The position numbers and the translations under genes were made by a program. 64,000 nt of DNA, from NCBI RefSeq assembly GCF_010730195.1, contig NZ_AP022613.1, positions 372,001 through 436,000 on the forward strand, read 5' to 3'. The notes under the pieces are model-generated. The model had not been told where the DNA came from, did no database searches, and saw only the letters and a list, made by a program, of their open reading frames with translations. This DNA comes from Mycobacterium conspicuum. Its GTDB lineage: Bacteria; Actinomycetota; Actinomycetes; Mycobacteriales; Mycobacteriaceae. Position 1 is the first letter of the stretch; the number at the start of each line of letters is the position of its first letter. Positions 52,396 to 60,790 of this stretch are shown here, piece by piece.

Positions 52396-53541
52396 ATGGG
52401 CCTGGCATTTCACTGGTTTCTGCCGACCTACGGGGATTCGCGAAACCTGGTGGCTGGCGGGCACGGCACCACGATGCACGGCGACCGTCCTGCGAGTTTG
52501 CGCTATTTGCACCAGATTTGCGGGGCCGCCGAAGACAACGGCTTCGAGGCGGTGCTCACCCCCACCGGGTTGTGGTGCGAGGACGCCTGGCTGACGACGG
52601 CAATGCTGATCGAGGGCACCGAGACGCTGAAATTCCTGGTCGCATTTCGTCCCGGGCTGCTCAGCCCGACCCTGGCCGCGCAGATGGCCGGAACCTTTCA
52701 GCGGCACTCGCGCGGACGGCTGCTGCTCAACGTTGTCACCGGCGGTGAGCCGCACGAGCAGCAGGCCTACGGCGATTACCTCGACAAAGCGTCGCGCTAC
52801 GCGCGCACCGCCGAGTTCCTCCACGTCGTGCGGGAACTGTGGACCTCGCGCGAGCCGGTGACCTTCGCGGGCGACCACATTCGGGTTGACGGCGCGGCTC
52901 TGAGCAACCCGCCGCAGCCGGTACCGGCGGTGTTCTTCGGCGGATCGTCGGGGCCCGCCGGACCGGTGGCGGCCAAGTACTCCGACGTCTACCTGACCTG
53001 GGGTGAGCCGCCGAGCGCCGTCGCCGAGAAACTGGATTGGATTCGCGGCCTGGCCGCCGAGCACGGCCGGCACCTGCAGTACGGGCTGCGGATCCATGTG
53101 ATCAGCCGCGACAGCTCCGAACAGGCGTGGGCCGAGGCCGACCGGCTGTTGGCGGCCGTCAACCCCGCCGACGTCGAACGCGTGCAATCCAGCCTGGCGC
53201 GCAGCGAATCGGAGGGGCAGCGCCGCATGCTGCGCTTGCACGGCGGCGGCAGCGACAAGCTGCTGGTGGCGCCCAACCTGTGGGCCGGGGTGGGCCTGGT
53301 GCGCGGCGGCGCCGGCACCGCGCTGGTCGGCTCGCACGCCGAGGTCGCCGAACGGCTGGCCGAATACGCCGCGCTGGGCATCGACCATTTCATCCTGTCG
53401 GGCTACCCGCACCTGGAGGAGGCCTACTGGTTCGGCGAAGGCGTGCTGCCGCTGCTCGAACGCAAGGGGCTCTGGACGCACCCCAATCGAACCTCGCGGC
53501 CGGCCGCGTCGACACCGTTTGCTGCCGCTGCCGCGCAGTAG
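52396..53541 (+). CDS. ssuD: FMNH2-dependent alkanesulfonate monooxygenase
   Basis: 381 aa luciferase-like monooxygenase that releases sulfite from alkanesulfonates. It matches E. coli SsuD through the whole length in FHWFLPTYGDSRN, LTPTGLWCEDAWL, LLLNVVTGGEPHEQ, VFFGGSSGPA, VYLTWGEPP and LWAGVGLVRGGAGTALVG. The ATG at 52396 follows AAAAGGAG. No ssuE reductase or ssuABC transporter lies next to it, so reduced flavin must come from elsewhere. Not part of the Mtb gene order here, as far as I recall. Confidence 0.92.
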   Translation: MGLAFHWFLPTYGDSRNLVAGGHGTTMHGDRPASLRYLHQICGAAEDNGFEAVLTPTGLWCEDAWLTTAMLIEGTETLKFLVAFRPGLLSPTLAAQMAGTFQRHSRGRLLLNVVTGGEPHEQQAYGDYLDKASRYARTAEFLHVVRELWTSREPVTFAGDHIRVDGAALSNPPQPVPAVFFGGSSGPAGPVAAKYSDVYLTWGEPPSAVAEKLDWIRGLAAEHGRHLQYGLRIHVISRDSSEQAWAEADRLLAAVNPADVERVQSSLARSESEGQRRMLRLHGGGSDKLLVAPNLWAGVGLVRGGAGTALVGSHAEVAERLAEYAALGIDHFILSGYPHLEEAYWFGEGVLPLLERKGLWTHPNRTSRPAASTPFAAAAAQ

Positions 53542-53569
53542 GGGCCCGCAGCTAATACTGTGATGAGCC

Positions 53570-54934
53570 ATGGCCGGCACACCGCGGCTGCGGCAAGGGC
53601 TTTCGCAGCGGCAGCTCAACATGATTGCCCTGGGCGGGGTGATCGGCGCCGGGTTGTTCGTCGGCTCGGGAGTGGTGATCAAGGACACCGGGCCGGCCGC
53701 GTTTCTCACCTACTCGCTGTGCGGTCTGCTCGTTGTTCTGGTGATGCGGATGCTGGGCGAGATGGCCGCCGCGAACCCGTCCACCGGCTCGTTCGCCGAT
53801 TACGCGGCCAACGCACTCGGCGGCTGGGCGGGCTTCTCGGTGGGTTGGTTGTATTGGTACTTCTGGGTGATCGTGGTCGGCTTCGAGGCCGTCGCCGGCG
53901 GAAAGGTCCTCAACTACTGGTTGCCGATGCCGCTATGGCTATCGGCGCTGTGCCTGATGCTGCTGATGACCGCGACCAACCTATTCTCGGTATCGGCCTT
54001 CGGCGAGTTTGAATTCTGGTTCGCCGGAATCAAAGTCGCGACCATCGTGGTCTTTCTGGTCGTCGGCACGCTGTTCGCGCTGGGCGCCCTGCCGGGCCGC
54101 CACATCGACTTTTCCAACCTCACCTCCCACGGCGGCTTCTTCCCAAAAGGTGTCGGCGCCGTCTTCGCCGCCATCGTGGTGGTGATCTTCTCGATGGTGG
54201 GCGCGGAAGTCGTCACGATCGCCGCCGCGGAAAGCTCCGACCCCGAGCGAGCGGTGCAGCGCGCGACGAGATCGGTGGTCGCGCGCATCGCGATCTTCTT
54301 CGTCGGTTCGGTGTTCCTGCTCGCCGTGATCATGCCGTGGAACTCCGTGCAGCTCGGGTCCTCGCCCTACGTCGCCGCGCTCAAACACATGGGTCTGCGC
54401 GGCGCCGATCAGGTGATGAACGCGGTGGTGCTCACCGCGGTGTTGTCTTGCCTGAACTCGGGCCTGTACACCGCGTCGCGGATGCTGTTCGTGCTCGCCG
54501 ACCGTGGCGACGCGCCGGCACGGCTGGTCAAGTTGAGCCGGCGCGGGGTGCCCCACGTCGCGATCCTGTTCTCCTCGGCGATCGGTTTCGGTTGCGTCAT
54601 CATGGCGTGGGCCGCGCCGCACACCGTGTTCCTCTTTCTGCTGAACTCGTCGGGCGCCATCATCTTGTTCGTCTACTGGCTGATCGCTTTGTCGCAGATC
54701 GTGTTGCGCCGCAACACACCTGACGAGAAGCTGCGGGTGAAGATGTGGTTCTTCCCGGTGCTGTCGATTCTCACGCTCGCCGCGATCACCGCCGTGGTGG
54801 TGCTCATGGCGTTCGACCGCGCCGCCCGCAGTCAGCTCTGGCTTTCGCTGTTGTCCTGGGTGGTCGTGCTCGGTGTGTACTTCGCCGCCCGTGTGCGCGG
54901 GGGCGAGTTGGCCGGCGCGAGGGAACCCGACTGA
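53570..54934 (+). CDS. gabP: Amino acid permease, GabP-like
   Basis: 454 aa APC-superfamily transporter with twelve predicted helices. LNMIALGGVIGAGLFVGSG at about residues 15-33 is the substrate-binding helix 1 with its unwound GxGxF motif; PAAFLTYSLCGLLVVLVMRMLGEM, cut: LCGLLVVLVMRMLGEM, follows. GABA or related amino acids are suggested by the name used for Rv0522. Starts ATG at 53570, 28 bases after ssuD. Its 3' end overlaps the convergent reductase gene by 103 bp. Confidence 0.88.
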   Translation: MAGTPRLRQGLSQRQLNMIALGGVIGAGLFVGSGVVIKDTGPAAFLTYSLCGLLVVLVMRMLGEMAAANPSTGSFADYAANALGGWAGFSVGWLYWYFWVIVVGFEAVAGGKVLNYWLPMPLWLSALCLMLLMTATNLFSVSAFGEFEFWFAGIKVATIVVFLVVGTLFALGALPGRHIDFSNLTSHGGFFPKGVGAVFAAIVVVIFSMVGAEVVTIAAAESSDPERAVQRATRSVVARIAIFFVGSVFLLAVIMPWNSVQLGSSPYVAALKHMGLRGADQVMNAVVLTAVLSCLNSGLYTASRMLFVLADRGDAPARLVKLSRRGVPHVAILFSSAIGFGCVIMAWAAPHTVFLFLLNSSGAIILFVYWLIALSQIVLRRNTPDEKLRVKMWFFPVLSILTLAAITAVVVLMAFDRAARSQLWLSLLSWVVVLGVYFAARVRGGELAGAREPD

Positions 54935-55863
54935 GCAGTACCGCCAGAACCCCATTGCCGTTCGATGGATTGGACCAAGGCGGTGATGGTCGCGTTCACC
55001 GGCGCGGCAACACCGACGCGCGCCCCCTGCCGCGGGATGGCCCCGTTGATGACGTCGATCTCGCTGACCCGGCGCGCCTCGTGGTCGAGCAGTGCCGACG
55101 GTTTGGCGTCGGGCATCCGGGCACCGAACTCGCGCACATGCGCGACCGGGTCGGTCACCGCGATCGCGATTCCCGACGCGCGGGCGACGTCGAATGCCTC
55201 GGTCGCGGCCGCCTGGCTGACCGGGCCCATCGCCGGGTCGTCCATCACCTGGCCGACGGTCATGTGCGTCAACGCGCACGGCCCGCTGTACGCGACGTTG
55301 CAGATCAGCTTCTCCCACTGCATGGCGGCGATGTCGGTGACCGCGGCGGCGTCGAATCCGGCATCCGCCCAGGCGCGGGCGATCGACTCGACCGTCGCAT
55401 GCGGCAGCGTCGCATAGGCCCCGAAGCGCATGGCCCGCATCGCGTTGTGATGCACGTGGCCCGGGGCGACGCGCGACGCCCCGAAGCCGCTGGCGATCCC
55501 GACCGCGAGTCGCTCATCGCCGACGATGCCGGCCACGATCTCGGCGGACCCGAGACCGTTCTGGATGGTCAGCACCGGAGTGCTGTCGCCCAGCATCGGA
55601 AGAGCTTGCTGTGCACCGGATTTCACGTCAGCGGCCTTGACGGCGAGCACGATCAGATCCATCGTCTCCGCCGGCGCGACCGTGCTCGTCCGCAGCGGCA
55701 CCACTTGGTCCGAGTCGGGGCCGGTGACGCGCAGGCCGTGTTGGGCTATCTGGGTCATGCTGGCTTGGTCGGCGTCGATCGCCAGCACGTCGTTGCCCGC
55801 GGCGGCGAGTTTGGCGGCATAGATGGAACCCATTGCACCACAACCGATTACAGCGATCTTCAC
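54832..55863 (-). CDS. Ketopantoate reductase family protein (ApbA/PanE-like)
   Basis: 343 aa. N-terminal NADP-binding motif IAVIGCGAMGSIYAAKLAAAG at residues 3-23, given as VIGCGAMGSIYAAKL. LTIQNGLGSAEIVAG is near 95 and the catalytic Lys region MQWEKLICNVAYSGPCAL near 190. The C-terminal helical domain has EIDVINGAIPRQGARVGV. The last ~40 residues extend beyond the usual fold and overlap gabP, which suggests a drifted stop codon. Ketopantoate or another 2-keto acid may be the substrate. It is 9 bases downstream of the tartrate-dehydratase-like gene. Confidence 0.85.
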   Translation of the reverse strand: MKIAVIGCGAMGSIYAAKLAAAGNDVLAIDADQASMTQIAQHGLRVTGPDSDQVVPLRTSTVAPAETMDLIVLAVKAADVKSGAQQALPMLGDSTPVLTIQNGLGSAEIVAGIVGDERLAVGIASGFGASRVAPGHVHHNAMRAMRFGAYATLPHATVESIARAWADAGFDAAAVTDIAAMQWEKLICNVAYSGPCALTHMTVGQVMDDPAMGPVSQAAATEAFDVARASGIAIAVTDPVAHVREFGARMPDAKPSALLDHEARRVSEIDVINGAIPRQGARVGVAAPVNATITALVQSIERQWGSGGTAQSGSLAPANSPPRTRAAKYTPSTTTQDNSESQS

Positions 55864-55872
55864 TCGCGCTCC

Positions 55873-57021
55873 TCAGGCCGTCAGCTCGGCGATCAAATCC
55901 GCCAGGCCGGTCTTCTGCTCGAGGCCGAAGCCCGGGGCGTCCGACGGTTGGATCCGGCCATCGGCGACGACGCAGCCGTCGGGATACCCGCCGAACGGTT
56001 GGAACACACCGGGATACGACTCGCAGCCGCCCAAACCCAGGCCGGCCGCGATGTGCAGGTTGATCAGGTGTCCACCGTGCGGAAAGGCGCATCGGCGATC
56101 GAAGCCGTGCGCCTCGAGCACCTCGAGCATGCGCGCGTACTCGGTCAAGCCATAACTCAGGCCGGCGTCCATCTGGAAGATGTCGCGCCCGGGCCGCATG
56201 CCGCCGTATCGAACCAGGTTGGTCACGTCGGGCACGGAGAACAGATTTTCCCCGGTGGCCAGCGCGCCGTCGTAGCAGGCCGTCACCGCGCGGTTCAGCT
56301 CGAAATCCAGTGGGTCGCCGGGCTCTTCGTACCAGCGCAGGCCGTAGGGCACCAACGCGGCCGCCCATTGCGTGGCGGCCGGGCGGTCGAATCTGCCGTT
56401 GGCGTCGACCGCGACCCGCGCCGCGTCACCGACGGTATCGACGACAGCCTCGATGCGGGCCAGGTCCTCGCGCAGCGGCGCGCCGCCGATCTTCATCTTG
56501 ACCGCCTCATAACCCAGCGCGCGGTAGCCGCGCATCTCCTCGCGCAATTCGTCGAGTCCGCTATTCGGGTAGTAGTAGCCGCCCGCGGCGTACACGGCGA
56601 CCGTCGGGGCCGGCTCTCGGCCGAAACGCCGCGCGATGGTGGCGTAGGCCGGTTCGTCGTCGAGTTTGGCGTTGAGGTCCCAGCACGCCAGCTCCAGCGC
56701 CGCGGCCGCGGCCGCCCGGTCGCCGTGGCCACCGGGCTTCTCGTCGGCGAGTGCGCAGGCCAACACCGCGGCCGGATCGAGGCGTCCCGCGGCGTCGGTC
56801 AGCGCGTCCGGCGCCGCGGCCAGCAGGCGCGGGATCATCCGGTCGCGCAGGATCCCGCCCTGGGCGAACCGCCCGATCGAGTTGAATGCCACCCCGACGA
56901 CGGGTGTATCGGTGATGAGCGCCACCAGCGAGACGGTGTGGCCGGCGAAGTTGACGAGTGAATTGGCCGGGTTGCCCTGCAATCGGACCGGTCGCTCGAC
57001 GATGGCGGTGAGTTTCGTCAC
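55873..57021 (-). CDS. Enolase-superfamily dehydratase, D-tartrate dehydratase-like
   Basis: 382 aa from a GTG at 57021. Mandelate-racemase group barrel: acid/base KMKIGG near residue 186, metal ligands in VAVDANGRFD, WYEEPGDPLDF and ALATGENLFS. A His-rich CAFPHGGHLINLHIAAGLGLGG, cut: FPHGGHLINLHIAAGLG, lies near 320. The NLVRYGGMRPGRDIFQ and FQPFGGYPDG stretches resemble bacterial D-(-)-tartrate dehydratase. An alternative hydroxy-acid dehydratase substrate is possible. It overlaps the F420-type gene upstream (GTGA) and precedes the reductase, forming a three-gene unit. Confidence 0.86.
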   Translation of the reverse strand: MTKLTAIVERPVRLQGNPANSLVNFAGHTVSLVALITDTPVVGVAFNSIGRFAQGGILRDRMIPRLLAAAPDALTDAAGRLDPAAVLACALADEKPGGHGDRAAAAAALELACWDLNAKLDDEPAYATIARRFGREPAPTVAVYAAGGYYYPNSGLDELREEMRGYRALGYEAVKMKIGGAPLREDLARIEAVVDTVGDAARVAVDANGRFDRPAATQWAAALVPYGLRWYEEPGDPLDFELNRAVTACYDGALATGENLFSVPDVTNLVRYGGMRPGRDIFQMDAGLSYGLTEYARMLEVLEAHGFDRRCAFPHGGHLINLHIAAGLGLGGCESYPGVFQPFGGYPDGCVVADGRIQPSDAPGFGLEQKTGLADLIAELTA

Positions 57022-57410
57022 CCGGTTTTGGTGAACAAGACCGCTTCTTCGAACGGAATCCGAGCGAAGACCCGCCGCCCACGCGTGACGTGCGCCGCGG
57101 CCTCGGCCCGGCTGACGACGCGGGGGTCCGTGATGCCGAACGTCTTGCCGCTGCGGCGCATCTTTCCCGAGCCCGCCGCCTTGAGGTTCTTCAGCCAGTC
57201 GCGATCGGGGCCGTAGCTCAGCAGCACGGCCACACCGGGTTTGCCGTCGATGTCGGCGGTGAAGGCGTTAACCGGCGTGCGGTAAGCCTTGCCGGAGCGG
57301 CGTCCGACGTGCTCGATGATGGCGAACGACGGGGCCCAGCCGGCCCACATCCGTTGAATGGGATTGGTGACGTGGCGGTTGAACCGCGCCAGCCCTTGGG
57401 GAAGTTTCAT
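57018..57410 (-). CDS. Deazaflavin (F420)-dependent nitroreductase family protein (Rv0523c-like)
   Basis: 130 aa from the ATG at 57410. DUF385/Ddn-type split beta-barrel: FNRHVTNPIQRMWAGWAP, IIEHVGRRSGKAYRTPVNAF, cut: EHVGRRSGKAYRTPV, and LLSYGPDRDWLKNLKAAGSG. The family binds F420 and reduces quinones or similar. Substrate unknown. First gene of the operon with the tartrate-dehydratase-like and reductase genes; divergent from hemL. Confidence 0.87.
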   Translation of the reverse strand: MKLPQGLARFNRHVTNPIQRMWAGWAPSFAIIEHVGRRSGKAYRTPVNAFTADIDGKPGVAVLLSYGPDRDWLKNLKAAGSGKMRRSGKTFGITDPRVVSRAEAAAHVTRGRRVFARIPFEEAVLFTKTG

Positions 57411-57523
57411 ACCGCTATCCAACTCGCGGTTTCGGGTCACATCAAGGCGGCAGGACGTCGGTTCAGCCAGCGCTGCTACACCCTGTAGTTGAACGGGTCG
57501 AGAAGGCTGGGACACTGGTCGAC

Positions 57524-58846
57524 ATGGGTAGCACTGACCAAGCGCTGGCGCGGGTGCGTACCTCGGCACAGCTGTTCGAGGACGCCTGTGCGGTCATTCC
57601 CGGCGGGGTGAACTCCCCGGTTCGGGCCTTCACCGCGGTGGGCGGCACGCCGCGGTTCATCACCGAGGCGCACGGCTGCTGGCTCACCGACGCCGACGGC
57701 AATCGCTACGTCGACCTGGTCTGCTCGTGGGGCCCGATGATCCTGGGGCACGCGCATCCGGCCGTGGTCGAGGCCGTCACCAAGGCCGCCGCCAACGGCT
57801 TGTCGTTCGGTGCGCCCACGCCGGCCGAGAGCCGACTGGCCAACGAGATCATCGGGCGGGTGGCCCCCGTCGAGCGGATCCGCTTGGTGAACTCCGGCAC
57901 CGAGGCGACCATGAGCGCCGTGCGGCTGGCCCGCGGATTCACCGGCCGCGCCAAGATCGTCAAGTTCTCCGGTTGCTACCACGGCCACGTTGACGCGCTG
58001 CTGGCCGATGCGGGTTCGGGAGTGGCGACGCTAGGTTTGCCGTCCTCGCCCGGGGTCACTGGCGCTACCGCCGCCGACACAATTGTCTTGCCCTACAACG
58101 ACGTCGACGCCGTACGACAGACATTCTCCAGGTTCGGCGACGACATCGCCGCGGTGATCACCGAGGCTAGCCCCGGCAACATGGGTGTCGTCCGACCCGC
58201 GGCGGGCTACAACGCGGCGCTGCGCGCGATCACCGCCGAGCACGGCGCGCTGCTGATCGTCGACGAGGTGATGACGGGCTTCCGGGTCAGCCGAAGTGGT
58301 TGGTACGGAATCGATCCGGTCGACGCCGACCTGTTCACCTTCGGCAAGGTGATGAGCGGCGGGCTGCCCGCCGCGGCGTTCGGCGGCCGGGCCGAGGTGA
58401 TGGAGCGGCTGGCGCCGCTGGGCCCGGTGTATCAGGCCGGCACGCTGTCGGGTAACCCGGTGGCGATGGCCGCCGGGCTGGCGACGCTGCGCACCGCCGA
58501 CGAGGCCGTGTACGCAACCCTGGACGCCAACGCCGACCGCCTGGCCGGGTTGTTCGCTGAGGCGCTGACGAATGCCGGTGTGCCGCACCAGGTTCCGCGG
58601 GCCGGAAACATGCTCAGCGTGTTCTTCTCCGACACGCCGGTGACCGACTTCGCGTCGGCTAGGGCCAGCCAGACCTGGCGGTTCGCCCCGTTCTTTCATG
58701 CGCTGCTGGACGCCGGCGTCTACCCCCCGTGCAGCCCGTACGAGGCGTGGTTCGTCTCGGCGGCGCTGGACGACACGGCATTCGAGCGCATCGCCGAAGC
58801 GCTGCCACCCGCGGCGCGAGCCGCCGCGCAGGCGCGGGAGTCCTGA
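57524..58846 (+). CDS. hemL: Glutamate-1-semialdehyde 2,1-aminomutase
   Basis: PLP enzyme that makes 5-aminolevulinate, the step after HemA. IPGGVNSPVRAFTAVGG near residue 24, LVCSWGPMILGHAHP, FSGCYHGHVDALLADAG, VDEVMTGFRVS (PLP Asp) and the Schiff-base Lys in LFTFGKVMSGGLPAAAFGG, cut: FTFGKVMSGGLPAAAFG. 440 aa. ATG at 57524. It leads the coupled operon that continues into cytochrome c maturation; the stop overlaps the next ATG by one base. Confidence 0.95.
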   Translation: MGSTDQALARVRTSAQLFEDACAVIPGGVNSPVRAFTAVGGTPRFITEAHGCWLTDADGNRYVDLVCSWGPMILGHAHPAVVEAVTKAAANGLSFGAPTPAESRLANEIIGRVAPVERIRLVNSGTEATMSAVRLARGFTGRAKIVKFSGCYHGHVDALLADAGSGVATLGLPSSPGVTGATAADTIVLPYNDVDAVRQTFSRFGDDIAAVITEASPGNMGVVRPAAGYNAALRAITAEHGALLIVDEVMTGFRVSRSGWYGIDPVDADLFTFGKVMSGGLPAAAFGGRAEVMERLAPLGPVYQAGTLSGNPVAMAAGLATLRTADEAVYATLDANADRLAGLFAEALTNAGVPHQVPRAGNMLSVFFSDTPVTDFASARASQTWRFAPFFHALLDAGVYPPCSPYEAWFVSAALDDTAFERIAEALPPAARAAAQARES

Positions 58847-59454
58847 TGGTCGAGCAGACCCGCGTCCACGTGGTCCGCCACGGCGAGGTGTACAACCCCA
58901 GCGGCGTCCTCTACGGGCGGCTGCCCGGCTACTCCCTCTCCGACAGGGGGAACGCGCAAGCGGCGGCGGTGGCCGAGGCGCTGGCGCACCGCGACATCGT
59001 CGCGGTGATCGCCTCCCCGCTGCAGCGCGCCCAGGAGACGGCCGCGCCCATCGCCGCCAAGCATGGCCTGCCGGTGGACACCGACCCCGACCTGATCGAA
59101 TCGGCCAACTTCTTCGAGGGCAAGCGCATGGGCCCGGGCGACGGCGCGTGGCGCAACCCGAAGTTCTGGTGGCAGCTGCGCAACCCGTTCCGGCCGTCGT
59201 GGGGCGAGCCCTACCAGCAGGTCGCCGAACGCATGGCGACCGCGGCGGACAAGGCGCGCGCCCGCGGCGCCGGGCAGGAGGTGGTGTGCGTCAGCCACCA
59301 GCTGCCGGTGTGGACGCTGCGGCTGCACCTGACCGGTCAGCGGCTGTGGCATGACCCGCGCCGACGGCAATGCGGGCTGGCCTCGGTGACCACCTTCGTC
59401 TACGACGGCGACCGGCTGGTCGATGTCGAGTACAGCGAACCGGCGGGCGCTTGA
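58846..59454 (+). CDS. Histidine phosphatase family protein (Rv0525-like)
   Basis: 202 aa, the Mtb length. VHVVRHGEVYNPSGVLYGRL at residues 7-26 has the phospho-accepting His of the RHG motif, ASPLQRAQETAAPIA near 57 and VCVSHQLPVWTLRL with the second His near 147. Related to broad phosphatases and phosphoglycerate mutase-like enzymes; substrate unknown. ATG at 58846 overlaps hemL, and its stop overlaps the thioredoxin-like start (TTGA). Confidence 0.88.
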   Translation: MVEQTRVHVVRHGEVYNPSGVLYGRLPGYSLSDRGNAQAAAVAEALAHRDIVAVIASPLQRAQETAAPIAAKHGLPVDTDPDLIESANFFEGKRMGPGDGAWRNPKFWWQLRNPFRPSWGEPYQQVAERMATAADKARARGAGQEVVCVSHQLPVWTLRLHLTGQRLWHDPRRRQCGLASVTTFVYDGDRLVDVEYSEPAGA

Positions 59455-60050
59455 ACGCGCGGAAGCTGGCGATCGCCGCCGCAGCACTGCTGGTGACGGT
59501 GTTGACGGGCTGTACCGGACGCGACGCGGTCGCTCAGGGCGGCACGTTCGAATTCGTCTCGCCCGGCGGCAAAACCGACATCCTCTATGACCCGCCGGCC
59601 AGCCGTGGCCGCCCGGGCCCGCTGTCCGGGCCGGACCTGGCGGACCCGTCGCGCACCATCTCGCTCGACGACTTCAAGGGGCAGGTCGTCGTCATCAATG
59701 TGTGGGGACAGTGGTGCGGGCCGTGCCGCGCCGAGGTCACCCAACTGCAGCGGGTGTACGACGCCACCCACGGTGCGGGGGTCTCGTTTCTGGGCATCGA
59801 TGTTCGTGACAACAACCGCCAGGCGGCTCAGGACTTCGTCGTCGACCATCACGTCGCCTACCCGTCCATCTATGACCCGGCCATGCGCACCCTGATCGCC
59901 TTCGGCGGCAAGTACCCGACCACCGTGATCCCGTCCACGCTGGTGCTGGATCGCCAGCACCGCGTCGCCGCGGTGTTCCTGCGTGAGCTGCTGGCCGAGG
60001 ACCTGCAGCCGGTGGTGCAACGGTTGGCGTCGGAGGCTCCCGCGCAATGA
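59451..60050 (+). CDS. Thioredoxin-like lipoprotein, ResA/CcsX type (Rv0526)
   Basis: 199 aa from a TTG at 59451. A signal peptide ends in the lipobox LTGC (about residue 20). A TlpA/ResA-type domain (about 65-195) carries WGQWCGPCRAEV with the redox CGPC. Outside the membrane it should reduce apocytochrome c cysteines or a partner, fed by the CcdA protein encoded next (ATGA overlap). Position in hemL-ccs operon supports this role. Confidence 0.9.
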   Translation: MNARKLAIAAAALLVTVLTGCTGRDAVAQGGTFEFVSPGGKTDILYDPPASRGRPGPLSGPDLADPSRTISLDDFKGQVVVINVWGQWCGPCRAEVTQLQRVYDATHGAGVSFLGIDVRDNNRQAAQDFVVDHHVAYPSIYDPAMRTLIAFGGKYPTTVIPSTLVLDRQHRVAAVFLRELLAEDLQPVVQRLASEAPAQ

Positions 60051-60790
60051 CCGGCTTCACCCAGATCGCCGCCGCCGGACCGCTGCTGCTGGCGCTGGGG
60101 GTGTGCGTGCTGGCGGGGCTGGTGTCCTTCGCCTCGCCGTGCGTGGTGCCGCTGGTGCCGGGCTACCTGTCCTACCTGGCTTCCATCGTCGGCGGCCCGG
60201 AAGCCCGGTGGCGGGTCGCCGGTTCCGCGGCGCTGTTCGTGGCCGGGTTCACAGTCGTGTTCGTGCTGGGTACCGTCGCGGTGCTGGGCATGACCACCAC
60301 GCTGATCACCAACCAGGTGCTGCTGCAGCGGCTCGGGGGCGTGCTGACCATCGTGATGGGCCTGGTGTTCGTCGGTCTCATCCCCGCGTTGCAGCGCCCG
60401 GCGCGGTTCAGTCCGCGGCAGCTGTCGACGGTGGCCGGGGCGCCGCTGCTCGGCGCGGTGTTCGCGCTGGGGTGGACGCCGTGCCTGGGGCCGACGCTGA
60501 GTGGGGTGATCACCCTGGCCGCGGCCACCGACGGCGCCAACGTCGCCCGCGGCGTGGTGTTGACGATCGCCTACTGCCTGGGGCTGGGGATTCCGTTCGT
60601 GGCGCTGGCGTTCGGTTCGGCCGGCGCCATGTCGGGGCTGGGCTGGTTGCGTCGGCACAGCCGGGGCATCCAGATCTTCGGCGGCGCCCTGCTGATCGTG
60701 GTCGGCGCCGCCCTGGTCACCGGCGTGTGGAACGACTTCATCTCGTGGCTGCGCGACGCGCTCGTCACCGACGTCAGGCTGCCGATTTGA
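60047..60790 (+). CDS. ccdA: Cytochrome c biogenesis thiol transporter CcdA
   Basis: 247 aa, six membrane helices. The two redox cysteines sit in FASPCVVPLVPGYLSYL (about residue 27) and GWTPCLGPTLSG (about 145), as in the CcdA/DsbD family. It passes electrons from cytoplasmic thioredoxin to the thioredoxin-like lipoprotein upstream. ATG at 60047 overlaps that gene's stop; its own stop overlaps the resB-like ATG by one base. Confidence 0.94.
   Translation: MTGFTQIAAAGPLLLALGVCVLAGLVSFASPCVVPLVPGYLSYLASIVGGPEARWRVAGSAALFVAGFTVVFVLGTVAVLGMTTTLITNQVLLQRLGGVLTIVMGLVFVGLIPALQRPARFSPRQLSTVAGAPLLGAVFALGWTPCLGPTLSGVITLAAATDGANVARGVVLTIAYCLGLGIPFVALAFGSAGAMSGLGWLRRHSRGIQIFGGALLIVVGAALVTGVWNDFISWLRDALVTDVRLPI

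Noticed and set aside
51472..53709. 745-codon minus-strand frame across the esterase and ssuD
   Set aside because: It is out of frame with the esterase and antisense to ssuD; the residues are Arg/Gly/Gln-rich with no motif. Typical high-G+C shadow.
54745..56961. 738-codon plus-strand frame across the reductase and dehydratase genes
   Set aside because: Antisense to two well-supported enzymes and of low-complexity composition.
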